Shown: piece after piece, positions 26,428 through 34,394 of the stretch
Layout: each line of letters begins with the position of its first letter
How positions within the stretch are numbered: position 1 is the stretch's first letter
Assembly: GCF_003047285.1 (NCBI RefSeq)
Contig: NZ_PZYX01000003.1
Coordinates: 62,001 to 126,000 of the forward strand
Length of the DNA stretch: 64,000 nucleotides
Reading direction: 5' to 3'
From: Nocardioides allogilvus
Lineage (GTDB): Bacteria; Actinomycetota; Actinomycetes; Propionibacteriales; Nocardioidaceae
Notes under the pieces: model-generated
Databases searched by the model: none
What the model was told of the DNA's origin: nothing
Seen by the model: the letters and a program-made list of their open reading frames with translations, nothing else
Made by a program: the position numbers and the translations under genes

Positions 26428-27941
26428 CACGCCACCGCCTTGCTCGGGTCGAACGGGACGAAGTCGGCCTTCTCGCGGACCCCGCAGTCGGGGCAGCACC
26501 AGTCGGCCGGGATGTCGGCCCACGCGGTGCCGGCGGCGAAACCTTCGTGCTCGTCGCCGGCGGCGACCTCGTAGACGTAGGAGCAGCCGGGGCAGCGGGC
26601 AGCGAGCACCTCGTCGACCAGCAGGCCGGGCGTGACGTCCTCACGCACGGTCGACTCCTTGGCCGGCATGTCCGCGGCGTACCGCGCGATGTACTTGTCG
26701 CGCTTGCCCGGCTGGATGTTGGCCAGGCTCACGTCGCCACCGAAGTGGTCGACGACCCGGTGGTCCATCACGCGGCGCCATACGGCCGGAACGATGGCCA
26801 GGACGATCATCCCGGCGTATCCGGTCGGCAGCACCGGCGACTCCTCGAAGTCGCGCAGCGCCTGGTAGCGCCGGGTCGGGTTGGCGTGGTGGTCGCTGTG
26901 GCGCTGCAGGTGGTAGAGCAGCACGTTGGTGGCGATGTTGTTGGAGTTCCAGCTGTGGCTGGGCAGGACCCGCTCGTAGCGCTGGCGCTCACCGGTGCCG
27001 ACCTTCTGGCGCAGCATGCCGTAGTGCTCCATGAAGTTGACGACCTCGAGCAGCGAGAAGCCGATGACCGCCTGGATGAGGAGGTACGGCGCGATCTCGA
27101 TGCCCAGCCAGGCGATCAGCACACCCCACAGCACGAGGGTCATGACCCAGGCGTTGAGCACGTCGTTGCCGGGGCGGAACGGGTGCTGCTTCTTGCGCGC
27201 GTAGCGACGCTTCTCCAGGTGCCAGGCGGACTTCAGCGAGCCGAGGACAGTGCGCGGCCAGAACTGGTAGAAGTTCTCGCCCAGCCGGCTGCTGGCGGGG
27301 TCCTCGGGCGTCGCGACGCGGACGTGGTGGCCGCGGTTGTGCTCGATGTAGAAGTGGCCGTAGGCGACCTGCGCCAGCGCGATCTTCGAAAGCCAGCGCT
27401 CGTTGGCCTCCTTCTTGTGGCCGAGCTCGTGGGCGGTGTTGATGCCGATGCCGCCGATGCAGCCGATCGAGATCGCCAGCGCGAGCTTGTCGAGCACGGA
27501 GAGGGTCAGCGCGCCGGTGAACGCCGCCGGCAGGTTCTCCTGCGCGAACGCGGTCAGTCCGACCAGGTCGAGGACCCAGGCGATCGGGTTGTGGCCCGCC
27601 ACGATCGTCATCGCGCCGACGAACCCGAGGTACTGGATCGGCAGGAAGAGGTAGGTCACCCAGCGGTAGTAGCGATCGGCCTCGAGGGCCTCGATCACGT
27701 CGTCGGGCGGGTTGGACCGGTCGAGGCCGGTCATGAGGTCGATCGCGGGGACGACGACCAGGATGACGATCGGGCCCAGCCACAGCCACGCTCCCCAGCC
27801 GGTCGAGGCGTAGCCGAGGATCGCCACGAGGGCCAGGCTCGGCACCACGAGGCCGATGAGCCACAGGTAGCGCTTCGAGTCCTTCCAACCGTCGGTCGAA
27901 CCCTCGGGGATCGTTCCGCTCATGGAGTCGCTGAGGCTCAT
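26427..27941 (-). CDS. alkB: Alkane 1-monooxygenase fused to rubredoxin
   Basis: A 504-aa integral-membrane nonheme diiron hydroxylase that oxidises terminal carbons of n-alkanes or fatty acids, with its electron carrier fused at the C-terminus. The hydroxylase domain has about six helices and the His boxes HELGH (171-175), EHNRGHH (200-206) and LQRHSDHH (345-352), plus the NFMEHYG signature (302-308). The rubredoxin domain has the CxxC pairs Cys450/Cys453 and Cys483/Cys486. Such fusions are typical of Nocardioides, Dietzia and other actinobacteria. It is the first gene of alkB-ferredoxin-tetR, with a palindromic site upstream. Confidence 0.93.
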   Translation of the reverse strand: MSLSDSMSGTIPEGSTDGWKDSKRYLWLIGLVVPSLALVAILGYASTGWGAWLWLGPIVILVVVPAIDLMTGLDRSNPPDDVIEALEADRYYRWVTYLFLPIQYLGFVGAMTIVAGHNPIAWVLDLVGLTAFAQENLPAAFTGALTLSVLDKLALAISIGCIGGIGINTAHELGHKKEANERWLSKIALAQVAYGHFYIEHNRGHHVRVATPEDPASSRLGENFYQFWPRTVLGSLKSAWHLEKRRYARKKQHPFRPGNDVLNAWVMTLVLWGVLIAWLGIEIAPYLLIQAVIGFSLLEVVNFMEHYGMLRQKVGTGERQRYERVLPSHSWNSNNIATNVLLYHLQRHSDHHANPTRRYQALRDFEESPVLPTGYAGMIVLAIVPAVWRRVMDHRVVDHFGGDVSLANIQPGKRDKYIARYAADMPAKESTVREDVTPGLLVDEVLAARCPGCSYVYEVAAGDEHEGFAAGTAWADIPADWCCPDCGVREKADFVPFDPSKAVA

Positions 27942-27970
27942 GGACCTGACCTTCCTTCTGCGAGTGCTGA

Positions 27971-27995
27971 TTTACAGAACCATACGATTTGTAAA
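27971..27995. promoter_or_regulatory. Inverted repeat upstream of alkB, candidate TetR operator
   Basis: TTTACA (27971-27976) and TGTAAA (27990-27995) form a perfect 6-bp inverted repeat with a 13-bp spacer, 30 bp upstream of the alkB start. It lies in an unusually AT-rich patch of otherwise GC-rich sequence. Spacing and position suit a repressor site. On the minus strand the same hexamer could also act as a -35 element. The TetR protein of the operon is the obvious candidate ligand. Confidence 0.5.
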
Positions 27996-28024
27996 CCACT
28001 CTGGCAAGGGTCTGTGCCTGTCGC

Positions 28025-28798
28025 TCACCAGACCACCTGGGCGCTGTCGCGCCACTCGTCCCACCCGCCGCCCGGTCCGGGGGCGGGAGTGGCCTCGTCG
28101 CTGCGGTTCCACAGCGTCAGGTAGAGCGCGACCGCAGGTCCCGTGAGGTCGATGTCGACCTCCGGCGTCGCCCCGGTGAAGCGGGTGGTGACGGGCGGGG
28201 CCGCGCTGATCTCGACGAGCCAGCCGCCGCTCCCCTCGTCAGGTCGTACGGCGATGCGCTGCCCAGCCTCGGACCGCAGGCGTGTGACCGGGCGGGGCAG
28301 GAAGCCGCACACCAGCTCGTCGATGCCGTCGAGGGCGACCTCGGTGCTGATCCAGGTCACGTCGCCGGCGACGGGATAGCGCCCCAGAGCGGCGGACAGC
28401 GCGTCGATGGCGTGGATGGTCGTCTCGTGGCACTGCCGCCTCGCCCAGAAGTGCCGCGGAGCGGGTGCGTCGGCCAGGAACAGCAGCGTGTCGAGGTCGT
28501 CGGAGGCCTGGCTGATCGCGGTCACCACCTCGATCGCGCCGTCGCGCAGCCACTCCAGCGGATCGGGTGCCTCCCGGCCCTCCTGCTCCCAGCGGTCCGG
28601 CGCCTGCTCGGAGCCCGTGACCACCGCCGCGGCCCACCGGTGCACCATCCCCTGGTGGGCCACCAGTCGCCGTACGGTCCAGTCGGGCGTGGTGGGCACC
28701 GGCGCTGCGAGGCCGGCGCGATCGGCGTACCTCACCAGCGCGAGCAGGGCCGCGCGCAGGCCCTCGAGGTGCGCGGCGAGGGTGAGCGTGGTGGGCAT
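28025..28798 (-). CDS. DinB/maleylpyruvate-isomerase-type mycothiol-dependent enzyme
   Basis: A 257-aa protein with an N-terminal DinB-like four-helix domain and a C-terminal MDMPI domain. It has the start pattern LAAHLEGLRAALLALV, an early TPDWTVRRLVAHQG motif, and the metal-site region RRQCHETTIHAIDA near the middle. Family members use mycothiol as cofactor or act as metal-dependent thiol transferases. The specific reaction is unknown. ATG 28798 is chosen, since longer frames read into the divergent hydrolase gene. It is divergent from the hydrolase gene at 28878 and upstream of alkB in the same orientation, about 83 bp away. Confidence 0.78.
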   Translation of the reverse strand: MPTTLTLAAHLEGLRAALLALVRYADRAGLAAPVPTTPDWTVRRLVAHQGMVHRWAAAVVTGSEQAPDRWEQEGREAPDPLEWLRDGAIEVVTAISQASDDLDTLLFLADAPAPRHFWARRQCHETTIHAIDALSAALGRYPVAGDVTWISTEVALDGIDELVCGFLPRPVTRLRSEAGQRIAVRPDEGSGGWLVEISAAPPVTTRFTGATPEVDIDLTGPAVALYLTLWNRSDEATPAPGPGGGWDEWRDSAQVVW

Positions 28799-28877
28799 GC
28801 CTCCACGGTGGCAGAGGGCGCCGACATCGTCGCCTGATTTGTCGGCGCTGTCGGTGGGCCCGTCTAGCGTGCTCGAC

Positions 28878-29468
28878 ATGGTCACCGTCCTGCTCTTCCC
28901 ATCCGTGCTCGGCGTGCGCGCCGGGATCACCGACACGGCCGAGCGGCTCCGCGCCGCCGGTCACGACGTGCGCGTCGTCGACGTCCTCGAGGGGCGCACC
29001 TTCGACGACTACGAGCCCGCCATGTCCCACCAGCGGTCGTTGCCGGACGGGCAGCTCCACGCCCTGGCCACGACCGCGCTCGAGGAGGTGTCCGGCCCGT
29101 TCGTCACGGTCGGGTTCTCCAGCGGCTGCGCGCTCGCGGAGTGGAGCGCCGCCCAGCGCCCGCGCGGCGTCCGCGGCGTCGTGCTGGTCGGCGGGGCGCT
29201 CCCGATGCAGTACGTCGAGGCGAGCTGGCCGTCCGGTGTCCCGGCCCAGACCCATGCCACCCGCAACGACCCGTTCGACGACGGTCCGGAGGTCGCGGCC
29301 GAGTTCCGCAGCGATGTCGAGGCCGCAGGAGGGGACGTGGAGGTCTTCACCTACGACGGTTCGGGACACCTGTTCAACGACCCCTCGTTGCCGGCCGAGT
29401 TCCAGCCCGCCGACGCGGAGCAGTTCTATGACCGGCTCCTGGAGCTCGTGGCGCGCTGGCCCGAGTGA
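28878..29468 (+). CDS. Dienelactone-hydrolase-like alpha/beta hydrolase
   Basis: A 196-aa small alpha/beta-hydrolase. It has the opening VTVLLFPSVLGVRAGITDTA, a nucleophile elbow GFSSGC around residues 76-81, an Asp in NDPFDDG and a catalytic His in GSGHLF. Length and order match the dienelactone hydrolase family. The substrate is unknown, and this sub-family often hydrolyses small esters or lactones. ATG 28878 is taken because the frame upstream overlaps the divergent DinB-type gene. It is followed 25 bp later by polyphosphate glucokinase. Confidence 0.78.
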   Translation: MVTVLLFPSVLGVRAGITDTAERLRAAGHDVRVVDVLEGRTFDDYEPAMSHQRSLPDGQLHALATTALEEVSGPFVTVGFSSGCALAEWSAAQRPRGVRGVVLVGGALPMQYVEASWPSGVPAQTHATRNDPFDDGPEVAAEFRSDVEAAGGDVEVFTYDGSGHLFNDPSLPAEFQPADAEQFYDRLLELVARWPE

Positions 29469-29493
29469 CCGCGCCTCGGGCAGGGTGGTGCCC

Positions 29494-30249
29494 ATGAGCA
29501 AGCGCAGTGAGCACCCGATCGGCATCGACTTCGGCGGCACCGGCATCAAGGCGGCCGCCGTCGACCTCGGCGCCGGCGACTTCGCCTCGGACCGCGAGAA
29601 GATCGACACGCCCAAGCCGGCCACGCCCGACGCGGTGGCCAAGGTCTTCGAGGAGCTCGTGGCCCGCTTCCCCTCGTCCGACTCCGCCATCGGTGTCACG
29701 GTGCCGGGCGTCGTCCGCCGCGGCGTCGTCCACTCGGCCGCCAACATCGACCCGGCGTGGATCGGTGCCGACGCCGACGCCATCTTCACCGCGGCGCTGG
29801 GCCGTGAGGTCCACGTCGTCAACGACGCGGACGCTGCCGGGCTGGCGGAGGTGGAGTTCGGCGCCGCGAAGGGCCAGCGCGGGCTGGTCATCGTGACGAC
29901 CCTCGGGACCGGGATCGGTTCCGCCCTGATCCACAACGGCGTGCTCGTGCCCAACTCCGAGCTCGGCCACCTCGAGATCGACGGCCACGACGCGGAGTCG
30001 CGGGCGGCCAACAGCGCGCGGGAGAACGAGTCGCTCAGCTATCCCGTTTGGGCGGAGCGGCTGACGACCTACTACCGCACCGTGGAGCGGCTCTTCTCCC
30101 CCGAGCTGATCGTCGTCGGCGGCGGTGTCAGCAAGAGCTTCGACCGGTTCGGCCCGCTGATCGACATCGAGACCCCGATCGTGCCGGCGACGCTGCGCAA
30201 CAAGGCGGGCATCATCGGCGCAGCGCTGGTCTCCTCGCGCGCGGGCTGA
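29494..30249 (+). CDS. ppgK: Polyphosphate glucokinase
   Basis: A 251-aa cytosolic ROK-family kinase that phosphorylates glucose with polyphosphate (and usually ATP), feeding glycolysis. It shows the phosphate-binding motif IGIDFGGTGIKAAAVDLG, the conserved TPKPATPD stretch typical of PpgK, the catalytic Asp in VVNDADAAGLAE and the adenosine motif IVVGGGVSKSF. Length matches actinobacterial PpgK (about 250-270 aa). ATG 29494 is the first start after the hydrolase gene. Confidence 0.93.
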   Translation: MSKRSEHPIGIDFGGTGIKAAAVDLGAGDFASDREKIDTPKPATPDAVAKVFEELVARFPSSDSAIGVTVPGVVRRGVVHSAANIDPAWIGADADAIFTAALGREVHVVNDADAAGLAEVEFGAAKGQRGLVIVTTLGTGIGSALIHNGVLVPNSELGHLEIDGHDAESRAANSARENESLSYPVWAERLTTYYRTVERLFSPELIVVGGGVSKSFDRFGPLIDIETPIVPATLRNKAGIIGAALVSSRAG

Positions 30250-30255
30250 GCCTCC

Positions 30256-30498
30256 TCAGCCCTCGCGGGAGTGGGTCAGGCGGTCCCGCAACGACCGGTG
30301 CCCCTTGCGCTGCTGGGGTACGGCGACGGCGGGAGCCGGCCACCAGTCCATCTCCGCGAAGCCGGCCCGGTTGAAGCCCTGGCGGTAGACGTAGTTGGCG
30401 CCGCACTGGCAGACCCAGCGCGTCCCGTCCGCGAACACGGCGCCGTGCGTCGGCGCCTCCGGCGTCTCCAGGCACACGTGGACCTGATTGCTCTGCAT
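30256..30498 (-). CDS. Small hypothetical protein, zinc-ribbon-like
   Basis: An 80-aa protein of unknown function. A conserved-looking core WVCQCGANYVYRQGFNRAGF carries two closely spaced cysteines (CQC) and an earlier Cys (HVCLE), which could hold a metal or a disulfide. Its C-terminus is basic (RKGHRSLRDRL). The ATG at 30498 has an excellent GGGGAGAG site upstream, supporting real translation. It is convergent with ppgK (6 bp between stops). Confidence 0.6.
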   Translation of the reverse strand: MQSNQVHVCLETPEAPTHGAVFADGTRWVCQCGANYVYRQGFNRAGFAEMDWWPAPAVAVPQQRKGHRSLRDRLTHSREG

Positions 30499-30603
30499 CT
30501 GCTCTCCCCGTTCGCTGAGCTCCGACACGACCGTTCGACGCTAGTCCCGGCCACGGACCCCGTCGTCCGGCGTCGAGAAGATCCCCAGTTGTGAGTAGCC
30601 ACC

Positions 30604-30632
30604 TCGACCCGGCACGGCGAGTGCCGGGTCGA
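30604..30632 (-). terminator. Intrinsic terminator hairpin after MFS gene
   Basis: A perfect 12-bp stem (TCGACCCGGCAC with GTGCCGGGTCGA) closed by a 5-nt loop lies six bases past the stop of the MFS gene at 30638. There is no strong U-tract, as is usual in high-GC actinobacteria. Confidence 0.8.
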
Positions 30633-30637
30633 CAGGG

Positions 30638-32218
30638 TCAGGCCGCGACGGGCTCGAGGTCGCGCGCGGCGTCCGGCGTCGAGGCGGGTACGGCGCTCGC
30701 GCGATCGCCCAGCACCCGGCGGGCGGCGAGGGCGGTGCCGATGAGCGCGAGCCCACCGAGCACCCCGACGACGTTGTAGCCGTCGGTGAAGGCCGACTGG
30801 GCGGCGTACACGATCTGGCTGGCGAGCTCGGGCGACTGGGCGGCGGCGGCCGGGGCCGAGCTGACTCCCTCGGCGACGGTCTCGACCGAGCCGGTCGAGG
30901 CGCCGGCGGGGAGCATGCCCGGCAGCAGTCCGCGATAGACCGCAGTGACGAGGGTGCCCATGGTGGCGACACCGAGGGCGATGCCGAGCTCGCCGCAGGT
31001 CTCGGCCAGGGAGGCGGCCGAGCCGGCGCGCTCGGGCGGGGTGGCGCCCATGATCAGGTTCATCACCAGCGACATCGGCACGCTCACGCCACCCGCGGCC
31101 AGCACCATCGCGACGAGGTGCAGCCCCAGCGAGTCGGTGTCGAGCAGGCCGAGCAGCAGCAGCCCGGAGCCGGCGACCAGCAGCCCGCCGACGACGAGTC
31201 GCACGGTGTCGAAGCGCAGGTCGAGGCGCGGCGAGAGGAGGGTGCCGGCGAGCATCACGAGGTTCTGCGGGACCAGCCAGGCGCCGACCTGCAGCGGGGA
31301 GAGGCCCACGACGCTCTGGAGGTAGATCGCGGCGGCGTAGGACACGCCGGCCATCACGACGCCGGTGACCAGGAAGGTGGCCAGGCCGACGGTGAAGCGA
31401 CGGTCCTCGAAGAGCGCGAGGTCGACGAGCGGGTCGGCCAGGCGACGCTGGCGGCGGACGAAGACGGTGCCGGCGACGGCGGCCACGACGAGACCGGCGA
31501 CGGCGGTGGCGACGTGCTCGCCGCGGGCGAGCTCCTTGAGGCCGTAGACGCCGGGCAGCAGGGTCAGGAGCGAGAGCACCACCGACGCGCCGTCGGGCAG
31601 GGCGTGCCCGCCGCTGCGGGGCGAGTCGGGCAGCAGCCGCGGCGCGACGAGCACCATCAGCGCCATCACCGGCACCCCGATCAGGAACGCCGAGCCCCAC
31701 CAGAAGCGCTCGAGCAGGGCGCCGCCGACGATCGGGCCGGCGGTCATCCCGCCCATGAAGCAGGCCAGCCAGATGCTGATCGCCTGCCCCATCTGCTCCG
31801 GTCGCTGGAACATGTGGCGGATCAGCGCCATCGTCGAGGGCATCAGCGTCGCGCCCGCGACCCCGAGCAGCGCCCGCGCCGCGATCAGCATCTCGGGTGT
31901 CTGTGCGTACGCCGCCAGCACGGACGTCGCACCGAACGCGACCCCGCCGACGAGCAGGAGCCGGCGGCTGCCGATGCGGTCGGCGAGACCGCCCATGGTG
32001 ACGAGCAGTCCCGCGAGCAGGAAGGAGTAGATGTCCAGGATCCACAGCTGCTGAGTGCTGGTGGCGCCGAGCTCACGACTCAGCGTCGGCAACGCGACGT
32101 ACAGGACGCTGACGTCGATCGAGATCAGCAGGGTGGGCAGCGTGAGGACGGCCAGGCCGATCCACTCGCGCCTCGTGGCGGCCGGGGCCTGGGTGTCCGG
32201 GGTGGTGTCGGTGCTCAT
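30638..32218 (-). CDS. DHA2-family MFS exporter (SmvA/LfrA-like)
   Basis: A 526-aa, 14-helix drug/proton antiporter. Signature pieces are SIDVSVLYVALPTLSRELGA in helix 1, GGLADRIGSRRLLLVGG (motif A) and GGMTAGPIVGGALLERFWWG (motif C). This pattern is typical of SmvA/LfrA exporters of quaternary ammonium and dyes. ATG 32218 begins after a GGACACC stretch. A hairpin terminator follows its stop. The divergent intergenic region carries a 14-bp inverted repeat that could bind a regulator, though no regulator gene lies next to it. Confidence 0.88.
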   Translation of the reverse strand: MSTDTTPDTQAPAATRREWIGLAVLTLPTLLISIDVSVLYVALPTLSRELGATSTQQLWILDIYSFLLAGLLVTMGGLADRIGSRRLLLVGGVAFGATSVLAAYAQTPEMLIAARALLGVAGATLMPSTMALIRHMFQRPEQMGQAISIWLACFMGGMTAGPIVGGALLERFWWGSAFLIGVPVMALMVLVAPRLLPDSPRSGGHALPDGASVVLSLLTLLPGVYGLKELARGEHVATAVAGLVVAAVAGTVFVRRQRRLADPLVDLALFEDRRFTVGLATFLVTGVVMAGVSYAAAIYLQSVVGLSPLQVGAWLVPQNLVMLAGTLLSPRLDLRFDTVRLVVGGLLVAGSGLLLLGLLDTDSLGLHLVAMVLAAGGVSVPMSLVMNLIMGATPPERAGSAASLAETCGELGIALGVATMGTLVTAVYRGLLPGMLPAGASTGSVETVAEGVSSAPAAAAQSPELASQIVYAAQSAFTDGYNVVGVLGGLALIGTALAARRVLGDRASAVPASTPDAARDLEPVAA

Positions 32219-32310
32219 CAGGTGTCCTCACCGGGTTCGTGGGTTGGTGTCACTGGTTCCACGAACGGGGTCGGGCGGATACGACAGCCCTCCGAGAAGT
32301 TTTCACCGGC

Positions 32311-32358
32311 GACCGTGCTGGATCGTCCCCCGCCTGGTGCCGAGGATCCAGCACGGTC
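32311..32358. promoter_or_regulatory. 14-bp inverted repeat between divergent genes
   Basis: GACCGTGCTGGATC (32311-32324) and its exact reverse complement (32344-32358, ending GGTC) are separated by 19 bp. The pair sits between the start of the MFS gene and the 66-aa gene. It could be an operator or an RNA hairpin in the leader of the 66-aa gene. Confidence 0.55.
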
Positions 32359-32384
32359 GGGCGGCCCAGGCGTAGCCTCCGAGG

Positions 32385-32585
32385 ATGACCAAGCCGTTCG
32401 GGCAGGACCTCCACCAGCTGATGCAGGGCGTGCGTGCGAACGGGAAGGACGGCATCGTGATTCCGGTGCCCAAGGTGACCGCCAACGGCACGGACGGGAT
32501 CAACCTCGGCGAGTCGCGCTTCGCGCCCTCGACGGAGCCGGGCCTCATGGCGCGGCTGTGGGCCCGCCTGCGCCGTACGACCTGA
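32385..32585 (+). CDS. Small hypothetical protein (66 aa)
   Basis: A 66-aa polar protein with a KDGIVIPVPKVTANGTDGIN core and an Arg-rich C-terminus (ARLWARLRRTT). No recognised domain, signal peptide or membrane segment is seen. The start ATG at 32385 follows CGAGG. It is followed by a duplicated hairpin structure and then the convergent malic enzyme gene. Coding is supported by typical third-position GC and a sensible start, but function is unknown. Confidence 0.55.
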   Translation: MTKPFGQDLHQLMQGVRANGKDGIVIPVPKVTANGTDGINLGESRFAPSTEPGLMARLWARLRRTT

Positions 32586-32594
32586 GGCCCTGCA

Positions 32595-32668
32595 CGACGT
32601 CCGACGAAGCGGCTGCCCTGACCACCGGGTCGTCGGACGTCCCGCTCGACGTCCGACGAAGCGGCTGC
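32595..32668. terminator. Duplicated 22-bp element forming a bidirectional terminator hairpin
   Basis: Two identical 22-bp direct repeats (32595-32616 and 32647-32668, beginning CGACGTCCGACGAAGCGG) flank a reverse complement of their core. ACGTCCGACGA at 32597-32607 pairs with TCGTCGGACGT at 32630-32640 (11 bp, 22-nt loop), and the second copy can pair with the same strand. It fills the gap between convergent genes, so a bidirectional terminator is the simplest reading. Confidence 0.7.
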
Positions 32669-34048
32669 TCAGACCTCCTTGCCGCTGATCGCGGCAGCGA
32701 CGCGCTTGGCGACGTCGGGGTGGAAGACGCTGGGGATGATGAAGGAGGCGTTGAGCTCCTCGTCGCTGACGATCTTCGCGAGCGCCTCGGCGGCGCGCAG
32801 CAGCATGTCGACGGTGACGTCCTCGGCGCGGGCGTCGAGCAGTCCTCGGAAGACGCCGGGGAAGGCGAGCACGTTGTTGATCTGGTTGGGGTAGTCGGAG
32901 CGGCCGCTCGCCACGACCGCGGCGTACTTCGCGGCCGCTGCGGGGTCGACCTCCGGGTCAGGGTTGGCCAACGCGAACACGACGGAGTCGGGGGCCATGT
33001 CCGCGATCCACTCCGGGGCAAGGATGCCGGGTGCGCTCACCCCGATGAAGACGTCGGCCCCGACCAGCACCTCCTGCAGCGAACCGGTGGTCGCACGCGG
33101 GTTGGTGGCGAGCGCTAGCTCGGCCTGGGCGGGCGGCAGGGTGTCGTCCCCGGCCGCGAGCGCGCCGGCGCGGTCCACGACCACCACGTCGTGGGCCCCG
33201 GCCGCGAGCAGCAGGGTCACGATCGCCGTACCGGCCGCACCTGCGCCCGAGACCACGATACGCACGGTGGGCAGCGTCTTCTTCACGCAGCGCAGGGCAT
33301 TGGTCAGCGCGGCCAGGACGACGATCGCGGTGCCGTGCTGGTCGTCGTGGAAGACCGGGATGTCGAGCGACTCGCGCAGCCGCCGCTCGATCTCGAAGCA
33401 GCGGGGGGCCGCGATGTCCTCGAGGTTGATGCCGCCGAAGCCGGGCGCGATCATCTCGACGGCGCGCACGATCTCGTCGGTGTCCTGCGAGGCCAGGCAG
33501 ATCGGCCACGCGTCGATGTCGGCGAAGCGCTTGAACAGCGCGGCCTTGCCCTCCATCACCGGGAGCGCCGCGCCGGGGCCGATGTTGCCGAGCCCGAGCA
33601 CCGCCGAACCGTCGGTGACGACCGCGACCGAGTTGCCCTTGATCGTCAGCCGGCGCACGTCCTCGGGGTTGTCGTGGATCGCCATCGAGACGCGGCCGAC
33701 GCCGGGGGTGTAGGCCATCGAGAGGTCGTCGCGGGTGCGCAGCGGCACCTTCGACTCGACCTTGATCTTGCCGCCGATGTGGAGCAGGAAGGTGCGGTCG
33801 GAGACCTTGTGGACCTCGACACCCGCGATCCCCTCGACCGCGCGCACGAGGTCCTCGGAGTGGCCCTGGTCGGACGCCGAGCAGGTCACGTCGACGACCA
33901 GCCGGTCGTGGCGCGACTCCGCGACGTCGATCGCGGTGACGACTCCCCCGCCCTCGGCGATGGTCGTGGCAACGGTGCCGACGACCCCGTGGTCGGGCGC
34001 GGTGTGCAGCCGCATGGTGATCGAGTAGGACGAAGCTGTGGCGGCCAT
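32669..34048 (-). CDS. NAD-dependent malic enzyme with N-terminal ACT domain
   Basis: A 459-aa enzyme that decarboxylates malate to pyruvate with reduction of NAD(P), linking the TCA cycle to gluconeogenesis. An N-terminal ACT regulatory domain (about residues 1-85, SYSITMRLHTAPDHGVVGTV) is followed by the malic domain with YTPGVGRVSMAI and the catalytic Lys in MEGKAALFKRF. The metal site is in FHDDQHGTAIVV and the Rossmann site is in VVSGAGAAGTAIVTLLL. ATG 34048 has GGGAGGAGGG upstream. Its stop abuts the duplicated hairpin element. Confidence 0.9.
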   Translation of the reverse strand: MAATASSYSITMRLHTAPDHGVVGTVATTIAEGGGVVTAIDVAESRHDRLVVDVTCSASDQGHSEDLVRAVEGIAGVEVHKVSDRTFLLHIGGKIKVESKVPLRTRDDLSMAYTPGVGRVSMAIHDNPEDVRRLTIKGNSVAVVTDGSAVLGLGNIGPGAALPVMEGKAALFKRFADIDAWPICLASQDTDEIVRAVEMIAPGFGGINLEDIAAPRCFEIERRLRESLDIPVFHDDQHGTAIVVLAALTNALRCVKKTLPTVRIVVSGAGAAGTAIVTLLLAAGAHDVVVVDRAGALAAGDDTLPPAQAELALATNPRATTGSLQEVLVGADVFIGVSAPGILAPEWIADMAPDSVVFALANPDPEVDPAAAAKYAAVVASGRSDYPNQINNVLAFPGVFRGLLDARAEDVTVDMLLRAAEALAKIVSDEELNASFIIPSVFHPDVAKRVAAAISGKEV

Positions 34049-34103
34049 GGTCAAACCCTCCTCCCACGCGAGGGTTACGGGCAAGTCACCTAGGCTCGAT
34101 CCC

Positions 34104-34394
34104 ATGACGACTCCTGCCGAGATCAGCTTCCGGGACAACGCCGACGCCGGCCGCTTCGAGATCCTCGTCGGCGACGAGGTCGCCGGCTTCGCCGAGCGCA
34201 CCATCGCCGACGGCGTGGCCACGATGCCGCACACCGTCGTCGAGAAGACCTACGACGGCCAGGGCCTGGGCAGCAAGCTCGCTGTCTTCGCCCTCGACTC
34301 GGTGCGCGAGCAGGGCCTCAAGGTCCGCCCGCTGTGCCCCTTCATCAAGGGCTACATCGAGCGCCACGAGCAGTACGCCGACCTGGTGGTCTGA
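34104..34394 (+). CDS. GNAT-like N-acetyltransferase, YjdJ type
   Basis: A 96-aa minimal acetyltransferase-like protein of the YjdJ/GNAT small family. It opens ISFRDNADAGRFEILVGDEV, then TYDGQGLGSKLAVFALDSV (the CoA-binding segment with QGLGSKL), and ends with the typical CPFIKGYIERHEQYADLV. Members are about 95 aa and their substrates are not well defined. Its stop abuts that of the convergent peroxidase gene. Confidence 0.82.
   Translation: MTTPAEISFRDNADAGRFEILVGDEVAGFAERTIADGVATMPHTVVEKTYDGQGLGSKLAVFALDSVREQGLKVRPLCPFIKGYIERHEQYADLVV

Noticed and set aside
25341..28124. Open frame of about 927 codons opposite the alkB operon
   Set aside because: It is composed of Arg/Gly/Val-rich antisense sequence. 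AlkB, ferredoxin and TetR on the other strand carry all expected motifs.
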